This document shows, one piece after another, positions 11,210 through 23,799 of a stretch of 64,000 nt of DNA. Origin of the DNA: Metaphire vulgaris (Eukaryota > Annelida > Clitellata > Crassiclitellata > Megascolecidae). The stretch lies in the NCBI GenBank assembly GCA_018105865.1, contig CM030865.1, positions 12,103,613-12,167,612 of the forward strand, given 5' to 3'. Positions within the stretch are counted from its first letter, which is position 1; each line of letters begins with the position of its first letter. The notes under the pieces were generated by a model that was given only the letters and a program-made list of their open reading frames with translations, made no database searches and was not told the origin of the DNA. The translations under genes and the position numbers were made by a program.

Positions 11210-11615
11210 TTCTGACGCTGAGTATGACGTCACCGTTTCAGCGCTTTCAGGTGAGTCGTTGATTTTGCTTCATTCGCCTGCAAATCAGAAAGAAGTCTTT
11301 ATCCGTCGCTCCGTCCATCAGACTGGATTTGACAATGGCGGATGACGATTCAAATCACGGAGCGACCATGTCAAGGACACATTAGCGTCGCCACGGGGGG
11401 CAGGGGGCAAATGGGGCAACTGCCCCAACCTGACCACAGACCACCTATCATATTCTCGCAAATCCGGTGAGAAAGCTTTCTTGTGTGTGGGTGGGGGTAA
11501 CAAATTTGACACGCCAGCCTCTTTTGCCCCCGCCCCCCCCCCAAAATTCCTGGCGAAGCCACTGGCAAGGACAATACAAAATGGCGCTATAGAAGTTCAA
11601 TGAGGATGACGATGA

Positions 11616-11647
<32 letters not shown>

Positions 11648-11835
11648 ATGATGATGATGATGACGACTCAATTTCTAAATAAGTGCGCTAGGAGTGCAGA
11701 CGAAAATGAATGATTTTGAATTCTTTGGGAAAGTCGATGTCAGAAAAAAATCGTGTTTTTCTGATTTTGTTCACTGTAGCTGGTCACAGCTATTTGTTCG
11801 AAATGTCACAGCATACAATCCACAGACATCGTTCT

Positions 11836-11888
<53 letters not shown>

Positions 11889-12161
11889 CTTGATTATTCC
11901 GGTTGCAAAACAGATCGACTGAGATGGGAAATATCAACATAAAGCAAATACAACACAATTATTCTGGATCGTGCGAACCTCAAAACCAGTGCTACGAACC
12001 ACAATAACACACTTCTTTCAATTAGCCATTCATTCCTCCACAGTCGGTCTTACTCTTTCCCTCTGACTGAATGATCTCTGGAATGACCTGGTCTTTTGCG
12101 GATGGATTTGAAGTACCATCGATTGATACCCTTAGGTATTAGAACTGGTGCTATAGAAGTG

Positions 12162-12225
<64 letters not shown>

Positions 12226-12806
12226 ACGGCGTACCGGAAAACCGTAAGACTAGCTTATACAGTATTCTTCTCCCATCATTACGTCTAAAAATTGAAAAGT
12301 CTACGTTTATAACTGTTATCTTTCGTTGCCTCTCCTTCCATTTTTGATTTTTGAAAATGCATGGACCAAACGTGGCCGTATTATGATCTTCGTATAGAAT
12401 TTTATCTAAAAGTTTATACAACATTTTGTGTTGGAAAATATCCCCCCCCCTCCCCCCAAAAAAATACTGCTCAAAACTGTCTGCAGAGACGAACAGATTA
12501 AAACTGTTACTGATTATGGGAAGAGGGTCTACGACACTGGTGCAAACTTGGATGGAAAATGGGAGAGCTCAGCCCCTATATCTTCCTCTTCCCTCTGGCA
12601 GCCCCTCAAAAAGTGGGAAGGGGTTGTTGCCTAGGAACCTAATAGAAGTTTATGCCTATGTTTTAAGCTAAAACTCTTATGGTATTGCGTTCCACCCAAC
12701 CCTTTCCTCCCGACCCTCTGATTTCTGTAGGCCCTACAAATGGAACATAAAAAATGTAGTATCCAAATATTGTATAAGATTCGGTGTACGTTCATATTGT
12801 CAGGCC
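11210..12806. other. Intergenic stretch: dispersed repeats, CT and ATT arrays
   Basis: A repeat beginning GATTTGACAATGGCGGATGA (11327) and ending GGCGCTATAGAAGTTC (11584-11599) has a relative at 27791-27880. A CAGTGGC-type element end lies near 11570. (GATGAT)n is at 11606-11664, (CT)n at 11838-11884, and (ATT)n at 12165-12220. No exon is supported. Confidence 0.6.
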
Positions 12807-13003
12807 CAGTGGCGGCTCCAGGATTTGGCAAGTGGGGGATGGCGATGGGGTGGCAACTTCTAGACATGGGGGGCCAACCATTTGTTGATAGGTATGTAGT
12901 AGTAGGTATAGGGTCCCAACAAAGGCGTCACTGGGGGCAGGTATTCAATGGGGCACGGGCCTCCAGGGCCCCCCACCAATCCACCAATGTGGAGCCGCCA
13001 CTG
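12807..13003. mobile_element. hAT MITE, GGCGGCTCC family, copy 2
   Basis: CAGTGGCGGCTCC at the left and GGAGCCGCCACTG at the right form a perfect inverted repeat. The 8-bp duplication GTCAGGCC is at 12799-12806 and 13004-13011. The interior shares GGATTTGGCAAGTGGGGG with the other copies. Confidence 0.93.
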
Positions 13004-13034
13004 GTCAGGCCTTATTGCTTAATTTGTCATGTAC

Positions 13035-13193
13035 CTGTACGTACGTTTCGGCTTCAATGTTCATTGCCTTCCGGTGAAGAGTCGACAGGTAAGATTTCCG
13101 AACTTCCGGGGGAAACTTCGGCGATGACGTCATCGTCATCGCCGAATCGTCATCGTCACTGTGTCGATTGGCGAAATTAGTATTTTCAACGAT
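13035..13193 (-). CDS. Candidate internal exon of an unidentified minus-strand gene
   Basis: The minus strand shows TTTTCAG before 13193 and a GTACAT donor after 13035. The 159-base interval is open in one frame for 53 codons (IVENTNFANRHSDDDD at the start, HRKAMNIEAETYVQ at the end). The acidic DDDD stretch and the charged composition resemble an intracellular linker. No domain is recognised. It lies upstream of the cadherin start on the same strand, so it could be a separate gene. No flanking exons were identified. Confidence 0.35.
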
Positions 13194-15241
13194 CTGAAAA
13201 CTCCACAAAGTCTTCGAAAACAGAAGAAAAATCGGATTCAGACCGACGTCTGAGAAGCCGCGTGTTGCTGGTTGAACGGTTGGGACGTCTAAACATCGAA
13301 GAACACGACGACCATGGTCGACCAACAGAACCCGGTCTATGGACACGCCAAATGCAGTGAAAGCCAACCCCCCAAATGGACTTCTCTACGACGGATATGC
13401 GTCAAAAACGACGCATTGAAACTGCGTCTCTTCCTCATTTCTCAATTGATTTGGGTCTTTGGTGTCTACTATTAAATGGGAGCCATGGATGCTCCTCTGA
13501 AGTCATCACCAGGCCGATCGAACAGTAAACCCCCCCCGCCCCGCTCCACCTACGGCGCCCCGCTCCCACCAGCGACGATACGGTCGGACATGGATGCTGC
13601 TGCTCAGTCGGCCAAAAGAACGGCCAAATCGCACGGGGTACGGTAAGAACAAGCAAATCGACTGGCGAGGAGCTTGTTCTCAAAGTCACTTTTAAATTCT
13701 GGCGGTCACCAGTTCGTTATTTTGATAATATTAAACATATGACCTTTTTTGCTTGTCATGCTTTTCTTCGTTGTAATAAACAACATTCCATAAAATTTCC
13801 TATTTTCTTGATTATTTGTAAAAAAAATTAAATTGTTGACGTCAACTTTTTTTAAACCCCCTGTCAACAACTGTCATACTTTTCGAACCCCACTATTTTG
13901 TTGATGTAATTAATGGACAGCCCCTTATCACTTTGCGGTGTAGCGTTCACCGCGGCGTGCAAACGACATTAGGGACTGTCCATTAATTACGTCAACAATT
14001 TTTGGGTAATTTTTGACCCTCTCTCCATTGTCAGCAACTGTCAAACTTTCAGTGACCTCCCCCTAAATTATGTCAAAAACTTCTCACCTTCCCCAACTAA
14101 GAGTTAAGATTATTGACGGGTCCTCATAAAATGTTTAGAAGGTTATTACTTTTTGCAGTGATGAGACCTTCCCCCATTTTTGCTCATCGAGTGTCAAAAT
14201 GTGGTGGCGATGACCTTTTGCTTGTCAGGCTTTTTCCGCTGCAACAAATAGCATTACATGAAATTGTTCAACTTCTCTTGACCACCCCCGCCCCCTATCA
14301 ACAACTGTAAAAATTTTCGTCGACACTTTGTTTCCGATGGTCTCATGAAGAAAAAGTGCCCATAGACCAAAATGAGTGAATGAACATTATATATATATAT
14401 ATATACATAGATATACTGTATATGTGTGTGTGTGTGTGTGTGGTGTGTATTTGTGTAATGTGTATTGTTGTTCAACATCTAGAAAAGGATTATTTTGAGT
14501 TTGCCATGTGCTTTTCTCGACAGACAAACTCCACATTACCCTAAAAGCAAAACAGCTTAGGATAAGTCTCATTTATCTTCTCAACGTCGTAATCTTGCAT
14601 TCTGCCCCTCCTCCTCCTCCTCCTCCTCCTCCTCCTCCTCCTCCTCCTCCTCCTCTCCCTCCGCCACAGACTCACCACAGCTCCTCAAAGGTGCAAATGT
14701 TCGCAGGTTTACGTCACCACGAGAATCCCCCTCTGGCGTTAAGTCGAAGGCTTAATCAACACGCATCCATTATTACCATTATTACTAGAGGAAGTAAGAA
14801 CGACTTTCAAACCTCAGCTCCCCCCTCAGCAGCTGCCCCTCCAATCCTCCTCCACCCACCAACCCACCACCGACATTTGTCCTGACCACCCCCCCATCCG
14901 TCGTCGTCTGTGGTGCCAAGATAGGCGCCGTTGTAATTTTCCTCGATAAATTTCTATTCAGACAAAACGCCTGAATGTCACGAAAAATCATACGCTCTCT
15001 CCCCCTCCCCTTCCCCCTCCCTCCCCTCCCCTCGCCGTGTCTGCCCCCCTCCCCCACCGGAGAGCGCCGTACTTCTTCTTCTTCGAAACCATTAGTCCCT
15101 GTTATGCCCCTTGGAAGGTCACGTGACTTCACGACGGCAACAACCTGTTTGCAATTGAGCAGTTGAGTAAAAAAAAATGGAAGAATACAGAGCATTAGGC
15201 TATATACATCTACTGCAGGGTCTACATACACACACACGCAC

Positions 15242-15337
<96 letters not shown>

Positions 15338-17050
15338 TTGGTGGACTGATGCCAAACGACTTTTTGGAAATACCTGTTTATTTACGGTTTTGTGATGTAA
15401 TTTAGCGACGCGAATAACTTTTACCTTTGCAAACTCTTTAGTAAGTAGGCTTCAGCGTGGTGTTTTTATTTTCTTTGTACGTTATAGAGCTTCGAATTAG
15501 GACGGTTTTTATTGATCCACCTTGTATATATCACTAATATCATTAATACATTATATATTCTAGTGAGAAGTAGGTAACTATTCATTAGCTGCATAATAAA
15601 GTGTAATACAATTATACAACATAGCAATCTAAATAATAAATAATCTTTCAAAGTTCTCGCATGTAGAGTGTAGAATGAGTTCTATTATTAACCTAGTGGA
15701 ATATCTTCGTTTAATTTTATCGACATTGTTTAGACCTATAATTAGAAATAAATTGAATCAGTTATTAATCAAAAATCACGGCTCCATTTGCCTGGCGCTG
15801 GTTCCAGGCAAACCGTGTTCACACTAATATTCAGAGATCGAAAATACTGGGTTTTATCCTCCCAACCTTCAGCGGTGCTCCACAATTTGAATTTGGTCTG
15901 TGGAAACAGTCACACCCACTGTTTTTCCGACTAATCTCATACTGCTTAAAATGGACAAAAAGCCTTTAATTAATATTATATCACCACATCGTTTGGCACG
16001 TCACGTGACATTTTGTCTTACCTCGGAGAGTTATTTCAAGCTCAGTTGTTCGTTTCCACAGGGGCGGATCAGCGGGAAGGGGGGTCACAGGAGCTTGTGC
16101 ACCCCCGTGCAAGCTCACCCCAAAATTTTGTTTGCTGATTTGTCGTAACGGGGAAAGACCCGAAAGATATAAAGGCAATAACGATAAGTGAGTGAAGGAT
16201 TTTTTCTTTGTAATATCGTGAAATTCGTCAGAATTCTTCTAATTATGTGCTGAAGGTGGTTTGAAATACCTGCGTCTCCTATTATAATCAATTGATTTCA
16301 ATGTGTCTGCACTTCGATCTTCTCGTGAAAGTGATTTCTTTCTGTCTGGAATGTTCGACGAATAGTGAGACTGACTCACTAGAGTAAAAGTTAAGACTGC
16401 GTATTAACAAAACGACTAAACGAAGTCATTTGGAAACCGTTTGTGCCGATATTCGGTGGGGTGCAGTGGGGGGGCATTGGGGCAGATGGACCGTCGCCAG
16501 GGCGCAACATTCTTGGGGCGCAAAATTGAAAGCGAAAAAATGACAAATTCAAGTATTAATAAATATTAAAGTCTGCCATGTCATTAAGAAATAAAGGTGG
16601 AAATCAGTGGTTAATCTAGACTCATGGACTCCGATGGGGGGGGACTGACAAGGCCGGGGGGAAGTCGGCTAGGGGGTTTGGGGGAGCGCTGTAAGTTGAT
16701 ATAGCATGCCAAATTTTCCGAGGTGAAATTTGAAATGTCCGGATGGAGGAAAGGGCAATTTATGGTAAATAATAGGAGAGCTCAATACGAAGACTTTTTC
16801 TGTTTGTCGAGACCTTTTTCACCCAATTGATCAAATGCAATTATTGCTGTAATGTATGTTAGAAATTATTATTATTATTGTCATCATTGTTTCTTGGTCT
16901 AAGATGCTTGGGAAAATAATAAAAAATGTAATAACAACAATAATAATCTGATCTTCAAATGGCTTAGTAGGCTAAATTGGCCTGTTTGAAAAGCATTATG
17001 ATTACTCCTAACACGTACAGGTAATAGCCCAGTTCAATTAGCTATTACCA
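13194..17050. other. Long intergenic stretch without a supported gene
   Basis: At 13895-14010 two blocks containing TTAATGGACAG and CTGTCCATTAATTACGTCAA face each other, like back-to-back termini of a DNA transposon; a truncated copy of the first block is at 33494-33532. Simple repeats are (AT)n(GT)n at 14388-14442, (TCC)n at 14604-14655 and (GA)n at 15246-15338. TE-like GC-rich pieces occur at 16060-16145 and 16440-16700. No exon is recognised. Confidence 0.5.
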
Positions 17051-17067
17051 TTCGACATTGTACACCC

Positions 17068-17071
<4 letters not shown>

Positions 17072-17166
<95 letters not shown>

Positions 17167-17202
17167 CATCATCATCATCATCACCATTATCATCATCATC
17201 AT
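17072..17202. repeat. (ATT)n(ATC)n microsatellite
   Basis: About 95 bases of ATT are followed by ATC triplets. The neighbouring sequence (GGCTTAGTAGGCTAAATTGGCC, 16962-16983) resembles a degraded LINE 3' end. Confidence 0.9.
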
Positions 17203-17348
17203 CAAAGCAACATTTGAGCATATAATTCAAGCATTTTATGACATATGTCAAAGCAACATTTGGACAAAGAATTCAAGCATTTGATGACGTAAGTCAAAGC
17301 AACATTTGAGCGTAGAATTCAAGCATTCGATGACATGCGTCAAAGCAA
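17203..17348. repeat. 46-bp tandem repeat, three and a fraction copies
   Basis: Units starting CAAAGCAACATTTG begin at 17203, 17249 and 17295, and a partial fourth begins at 17341. The period is exactly 46 bases. Each unit carries GAATTCAAGCATT-like and GATGACAT-like segments with a few substitutions. Confidence 0.9.
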
Positions 17349-19584
17349 ACTTGACGCATTCAAACAGGAGAAAATATGTCAGGGCTCTGTGCAAAGCAGC
17401 AACACGGTTTTATCAAATGTATTTTGTGTTAATTTGCATCGCCACATTTGCCAGCGCATTGGATGAAGCTGAATATTTTAAAAGACAAAATCAGTTGTCA
17501 CCTGCATGGACCATTATTGATGATTTGCAATAAACAATTCCGCAGTCTAAGACCTAGGCCTATTTAGAATCGTTTTTTAAAACCGTAGACTTTTATAGCC
17601 CTAGATTTCCTTAACGGGCCAAGAATATCCTCGATGATGTTGTCTTAAGTAGTGTTGCTTGCAAAGCAATCCTCGATTTCTATAAATCAGTGGGGGCCTC
17701 CTGCCCTACTCCCAGGTTAAATTTCTCGACCATTTTCGGATGGAACGGGTCGGGGTTAAAGCTAAGACATCCGACTCAAAGCAGTGTTTCGAATACGTAA
17801 AGCAAGTAAGCAAATAAGTGAGATCTCGTGACTTTATATAGCGCTTTCTTAAGCAGTGCCAAAGCGGCTGCCAATTATTGAGCGCTCACTCAGTCTAAAA
17901 TTTAAAAAAATAATGTGATATAAAGTGGTTTAGGAGGCTAAGTAAGCCACAGCCATAAGCTGGGGTCAGCCAGGTAGGGTCATTTTACCAAAAGGTCATG
18001 ATGACTGCATTTTTGGAGCGTATTTCAGACCGAAATAAAATTCACAAAGAGCTGTTGGAAAGACTTGGCAAACGAGATTTGCTCTTTGACTTCGTCGTTG
18101 CCTGGCAACACGTCGTCAAGACGGCGTCTTTTCTCGTCGCATAGCAACAGCCCAACGCAACAGGAACCTGTTTACGTTCTGATTCGCCCAGGTGATGATG
18201 ACCCGATCGCCGAGGTCGAGTGACGTCATCGGCCCCGTAACGACCGTCGCCACAGCAACGACCGTCGCCATAGCAACGACATATCGCTTCCTTGTAGAGT
18301 TTTCCTGAAAAGAGAAATTATTAAAATTAAAATGGTCCCTTAGCCAATGAATGGCCTAATGAACGTTGCGTCTGTGGATATGTAAAAATTTCAGCGAAAT
18401 GAAGAAATTCTCCGACAAAAACCATATTTTCCTTTGTCCCCATCTTCTCTTCTTCAAACTGTGCAAGAATAATCAACATTGGCCGCCTCAATTTCGATCT
18501 TCAGCGATCGAAAGGGGGCACCTCCCATCCATTTCACTCTACACACGCCAGCGCCAGCAACTGTGGGCCTACGAGATTTTTAGGCTCTGATGCCTGGCAT
18601 GTCAGCACCCACAAACTCTTCTCTATATCTCAATATTCTTTTACTTATGTCTTCTGCTGCTATCGGCAGAGAACAAAATACTGAGGTTTCCGTTTTTTGT
18701 ACTTAAAAAACAAAGACCATTTTAGTTTTTTAAATAAAAAAACTTAGATTTTGTAAAACCCACATTTTCCAGCCCTGCCTTCAAGTGGTTTAGGAAGATC
18801 AAGTCAGTCTGTTTCTGTTGTGGGAAGATTTTTCCATTCGACGCTCAGAAGGTAAGCAATCGGGAATCGGGATCGAAAGAGATAAGTCAAAGAACAGAGT
18901 GCGACCACAAAATACGAGCGAAAACAACAATCACAATACAATCCACCAAAAACAAACAATTCTTGTCGTCCGAATAAGCAACTCTGTTGTTTATGTTCTG
19001 GGCCTACAGATCAACAGATAGCCAGACTGACCGAGAGACAGACAGAAAGGCAGACAATTATTCAGGCGAAGTCAATGGACATTTTTTGCCGGCGACCGTT
19101 AATTTAACGTAGCAATTAATGTCGATGTTGTTTATCCTCCTGCAGTTGTGATAAAAAGGCATGTTGGCTCATACTTGCCATCGCAAAAGCGTTTTGCACT
19201 GTATATAGTGTATAACCACAATAAACCCAGTGGTGTGGTGGTGTGGTGGCCATAACTTCCCTCCCTCCCTCCCCACACCCCATTTCGAGTCAATATCGTG
19301 GTTGCTACGGTACACCGATGGTTTCAATGGTCAGTCTCTGAGTTTTGTAAAACTGCGCTGAAAAAATGTTGAAGTTGAAGCATTCAGTTTTGACAAGATC
19401 TTGTCACAGTCACGAAACTCACTTAGATTTCAGTGTTCCTCGTCTTCCGTACAATGCCACATGTACATACATTAGCGTCAATCCTTCCCCCACCCTTAGC
19501 AATGGATGCCATAATTTAAGCTACTAAAAAAGACTTCAACATTGTGGATTGACAGTATTAGAAAGAAGAGAGAGAGGGGGTTTG
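17349..19584. other. Intergenic stretch without a supported gene
   Basis: TE-like fragments lie at 17821-17960 (TTTATATAGCGCTTTC and AAGTGGTTTAGGAGGCTAAG, a reversed LINE tail) and at 18781-18815. A possible minus-strand terminal exon at about 18100-18310 (acceptor TTTTCAG; frame with LDLGDRVIITWANQN) was seen but not accepted. No other coding signal is visible. Confidence 0.45.
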
Positions 19585-20056
<472 letters not shown>

Positions 20057-20177
20057 TGTGAAAGTTCCATGGGAAGGCGACTGCGTTAAATCTCTGTAGT
20101 GTCACGGATTTTCGTTGTAGGAGAAGGGATGTCTCACTTTCATATCCAGATAATGCCGATTTTCTTTAAGATTGGCC

Positions 20178-20281
<104 letters not shown>

Positions 20282-20477
20282 GATGCGTCTATTACTAATG
20301 GCTGTCCTTGAGACATCTGACTCGCCAAGGGTTGTGAAATGGCTCGCGAAGATGCTGAAACGATGGACTTTTCTAATAAGCATACTTACAAAATATTTAT
20401 AAACTGACAACTATAATACTGTTTTTTAAACACCTGAGTCCTGACCCTCAGGCACCAGTCGTTAAAAACTGTGACCC

Positions 20478-20744
20478 CAGGGACGTCATTTGGGGGCAGA
20501 TGTCCCCCTGATTTTGAGGAAAAAAATTTTTTTTCGCCAATGTTTGTGTTATTTAGATTTTCATTTTCACGCCCTAAAGGAGTGCTTGATGATGTCGAGT
20601 AATTTGAAGTAACTAAGTAACTAACTAACGGTGAAAATTGACTGACAAGCAAAAAAAAGGTCGTCAGCTTTTTCGCAAACCTGTGTAACTTGTCAGGTCG
20701 AAAGTGTTTTGCCCCCCCTGAAAAACAGTGAAATGACGTCTCTG
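20478..20744. mobile_element. hAT MITE, GACGTCATTT family, copy 1
   Basis: The left end is CAGGGACGTCATTT and the right end is AAATGACGTCTCTG. The perfect 8-bp duplication TGTGACCC is at 20470-20477 and 20745-20752. Copies are at 41829-42086 and about 48990-49190. Confidence 0.9.
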
Positions 20745-20951
20745 TGTGACCCTCATAAAATATTATTGAGTATCGCTGCTGTAAAGTATTAGGCGTACAG
20801 AAATTAGTTTTGGTTTACATCGGCGTGTTATTTTGATGGTCATCTTTAAGCAGAAGTGATAGGATCTGCTCGAGCTGATGTCTTACTTCAACTCCCTCGT
20901 CTTCTGAACAGAATTATCGCAAAGAATCAACATTTGTCAATGCATATTTCG

Positions 20952-21124
20952 CAGGGATATTTTTACACCCCAAATACCTCAACACCTCCCCCCACTTTGA
21001 GACCGACACCTCCCATCTTAGCTATGGGATGACCATTTTTTGCTTGTCAGACTTTTTTGGCAGGGGACCCAAGAATTTACCGACACCCCCCCCCCGCCAA
21101 ATTGATAATCCTAGAAATAACCGT
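20952..21124. mobile_element. Dispersed repeat, same family as 9405-9586
   Basis: It starts CAGGGATATTTTTACACCCC and ends AATTGATAATCCTAGAAATA. It lies downstream of the GPCR gene. Confidence 0.6.
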
Positions 21125-21313
21125 GGTGTAGACCATAGGCGGATTTAGAGTTTAATATTTGGGGTCTGTCCAGGCTAGGGATTAGTGGGTATGGGGGCCT
21201 TTATAAAATCCGGGTGTGCCATCCAGGACGACGATTTGCCACGGGGTCGCCATCCATGAAATGCGTTATTGCCATCCGTTACTCATTTTAACATGTAAAA
21301 AGGCTGACAAGCG

Positions 21314-22444
21314 TCAAGAAATTTTATTCTGCTGTCTCTCGGCCTGGTTAATCATGGGAATTGAAAAAAAGGGCCAATAAAGGTTGAGAACCGCTGGTGT
21401 AGACTGACTGTAGTTTCGGTTGTAGATTCCGTAGATGAACGGATTGCAGCAGCTCGACAGAAAGACGAGGACCTGGGCGAAGACGTTCAGGTAGATGAAC
21501 GCCGTCGTCTTCCAGTTGTTCGGCCTCTGTCCGCTCTTTTCCACCTCCACCGAAATCACCTCGACCACGTGATAGGGCACGTGACACACGACGAAGATGA
21601 TCACCACCGCCAGGACCATTCTTCCGGCCGACGACCTCTTGGGTCGGGTCGACGACGACGACGACGACGAAGCGGGTCGAATCGTCGACCCGACCACGGA
21701 CGCGTTCAGGGACGACAGGCGGCGCAGGAGGAGCGCATTGAAGACGGCGACGGCGAGCAGCGGCAGCAGGAACCCGAAGGTCAGCTGAAGGTAGGTCCAG
21801 ACCTCTCGGACGTGATTCGACGGCCAGTTCAGGTAGCACCCGGACCTGGCGGGGTCGGCGGTCAACCGAACCGTCCGACCGTACATCAGGTACGGGGTCG
21901 ACGGGACGAGCGACACGACCCAGATGGCGACGCAGACCCCGACCCCGACCCGAATCTGACGGTAGCGACCGAGGTCGTGAAAACTGGCCAGCAGGCGATC
22001 GAAGCTGATGGCCGTCAGCGTCAACAGGCTGGCGAACTTGTTGCACTCGCGGAAGGTGTAGGCGAGGCGGCAGACGGCGTCGCCGAACAGCCAGTGGCGG
22101 GTGAAGGTCGAGTAGCAGAAGAAGGGCAGCGTCAGGATGTACAGTTCGTCTGCCATCGACAGATTCCAGATGTAGTAGTTGGTCACGGAGCGCGACCGGA
22201 CCTTCGGGGACCGGAAGATGACGACCATGACGAGCGAATTCCCGAAGAGTCCGAACAGGAACGTCGCCAGGTAGGAGGCCATGACCAGGTGCCTGACCGG
22301 CCAAGGGACGCGGTCTTCGAGAGAACCAGGTGTGGCGGTCAAGTTGGCGTCGCTCTCCATCGAAACAAATTCCCGCGTTTCGTTACTCGATTCATTTAGC
22401 GCATTATTTCTACAATTTACTGTCAATTCGTAGAGGAGCGACAT
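21314..22444 (-). CDS. Rhodopsin-class neuropeptide-type GPCR (somatostatin/galanin-like)
   Basis: Seven membrane helices are visible in one exon from the ATG at 22444: TM1 with GNS (N69), TM2 with NLSMADELYILTLPF, TM3, TM4, TM5, TM6 with VCHVPYH in place of CWxP, and TM7 ending NPFIY (334-338). The TM2 LSMADELY signature and overall layout fit somatostatin, allatostatin-C and galanin-type receptors, which bind peptides and signal through G proteins at the cell surface. C125 and C203 can form the conserved TM3-ECL2 disulfide. The DRY motif is DRL (149-151). N-glycosylation sites (NESS, NETR, NLT) precede TM1. A serine run in loop 3 comes from a triplet repeat. The native exon probably ends at 21409 before GTCAGT; the last 30 or so residues are read from a transposon-like sequence, so the tail exon is missing. 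The ligand cannot be assigned. Confidence 0.85.
   Translation of the reverse strand: MSLLYELTVNCRNNALNESSNETREFVSMESDANLTATPGSLEDRVPWPVRHLVMASYLATFLFGLFGNSLVMVVIFRSPKVRSRSVTNYYIWNLSMADELYILTLPFFCYSTFTRHWLFGDAVCRLAYTFRECNKFASLLTLTAISFDRLLASFHDLGRYRQIRVGVGVCVAIWVVSLVPSTPYLMYGRTVRLTADPARSGCYLNWPSNHVREVWTYLQLTFGFLLPLLAVAVFNALLLRRLSSLNASVVGSTIRPASSSSSSSTRPKRSSAGRMVLAVVIIFVVCHVPYHVVEVISVEVEKSGQRPNNWKTTAFIYLNVFAQVLVFLSSCCNPFIYGIYNRNYSQSTPAVLNLYWPFFSIPMINQAERQQNKIS
21330..21395 (-). mobile_element. hAT-type terminus abutting the GPCR exon
   Basis: On the minus strand the sequence begins CAGCGGTTCTCAACCTTTAT, the common CAGxGGTTCTCAA terminus of Charlie-like hAT elements. It starts 14 bases after the proposed donor at 21408. 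The other end was not delimited. Confidence 0.6.
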
Positions 22445-23215
22445 CTATCGGTAGAGTTGTCTATTAAAGATTTAGAACCTTAAATTAAACGGATTTCTCC
22501 TTCTCTTCAAATCGACAGAATGGCCCGGATTCTGACGCAGAAAACTCATCTCTGGATTAGAGAGAGAGAGAGAGAGAGAGAAGTTCTCAACCGCCGCAAG
22601 AAAATAATCGTGAAAAACGCACAGCAGCAAAAACAGCGGCAACACACGACTGCCGTTGGTTCTTCTGTCATCGCAGCGCAGCCGTGTCGGCCGTTGCCCG
22701 ATCCGACGCCCACCTGTCTGCTTTCCGTTTGCCTCCTCGATTTGGGGAAATGGGAATCCGCGTCGAATAGCCAGTATCTTCTGCTTGTCGGTTGGTTCTC
22801 GCTGTTTCGTTCACGGTCGCGTCTAAATGAATAATCGGAAACCAGGAATTTTTTCATAAAATAATTCGTAATTCTAACCTCATGACACTTTTTCTCCATC
22901 GGCAGGCCCCCAGTTGGCACTGTGTTCCACCCACCTCTCCCCATCCACTTCCCCTCTTCTTCTTCTCCTTCGCCTCCTCCTCCGTATTAATTTTACACTC
23001 CTTCACTCAGAGAGGCTCGCTGTATCCAGACAGACATTTTATCCGTACTCTCCCTCCCTCCCTCCCTCTCCCTTCCAATCATTCCCTCCATCCCTCCCTC
23101 CTTCCATACCTTTCCCTTCCTCCGTCCTTCCTCCCAACCTTCGTAAAAAATATCGTTTCAGTTTCACGCAGGAAACAGATTGATAGACTATCTATGTTTC
23201 GATGGCGCAAAGTTG
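22445..23215. other. Upstream flank of the GPCR gene
   Basis: It is the likely 5' UTR and promoter region. No clear TATA or initiator was identified. A short (GA)n lies at 22558-22582, and C/T-rich tracts with CCCTCCCT occur at 23049-23140. Open frames here are repeat-driven. Confidence 0.4.
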
Positions 23216-23219
23216 CAAA

Positions 23220-23260
<41 letters not shown>

Positions 23261-23269
23261 CAGACAGAC

Positions 23270-23304
<35 letters not shown>

Positions 23305-23548
23305 CAGACAGACAGACACAGACAGACGGACAGACGGACAGACAGACACAGACAGACAGACAGACAGACGGACATACATACACAGACAGACAGACGGACA
23401 GACAGACACAGACAGACAGACAGACACAGACAGACAGACACAGACAGACGGACAGACAGACACAGACAGACAGACAGACGGACATACATACACAGACAGA
23501 CAGACAGACAGACAGACGGACAGACAGACGGACAGACAGACAGACAGA
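23220..23548. repeat. (GACA)n array with higher-order CAGACGGACATACATACA units
   Basis: About 330 bases of GACA are broken at intervals by CAGACACAGACAGACACA and CGGACATACATACACAGA segments, giving a recognisable higher-order repeat. It is open in all six frames as TDRQ and SVCL. Confidence 0.97.
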
Positions 23549-23799
23549 TTGGATTATGCGTCTTAGCAGAAACGCCGAGGTAATTAAGTAAAATCTCGTA
23601 AATTTATATAGCACTTTCGAAAGTAGTACCGTAATAGCAGCCTATTCTTATGCGCTTAATCTTTCTTGAAATAGTTATAAAGAGGCAAGGTGGGTTGTCG
23701 GCCGGGCGAAGGTCAGTGTATCATGCATGAGGCGGCGGCGGTACGGGTTGCTATGGCTACGGAGGAAATGACTTTAGAATAGGAAGGTTTTACTGTAAA

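Noticed and set aside
13312..13475. Plus-strand frame starting MVDQQNPVYGHAK in good context
   Set aside because: Short, with no domain, splice partners or poly(A) support.
18100..18310. Possible minus-strand terminal exon with LDLGDRVIITWANQN
   Set aside because: The frame is short, contains repeated GTTGCTATGGCGACGG units, and no partner exon was found; kept only as a note.
21569..22399. 276-codon plus-strand frame opposite the GPCR and a 318-codon shadow on its own strand
   Set aside because: Low-complexity D/G/R/Q composition with no motifs; the GPCR frame has all seven helices.
23220..23548. CRISPR-like regular repeats
   Set aside because: No unique spacers; it is a tandem tetranucleotide array in a eukaryotic genome.
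22882..23614. Long TDRQ / SVCL frames
   Set aside because: Open in all six frames because of (GACA)n.
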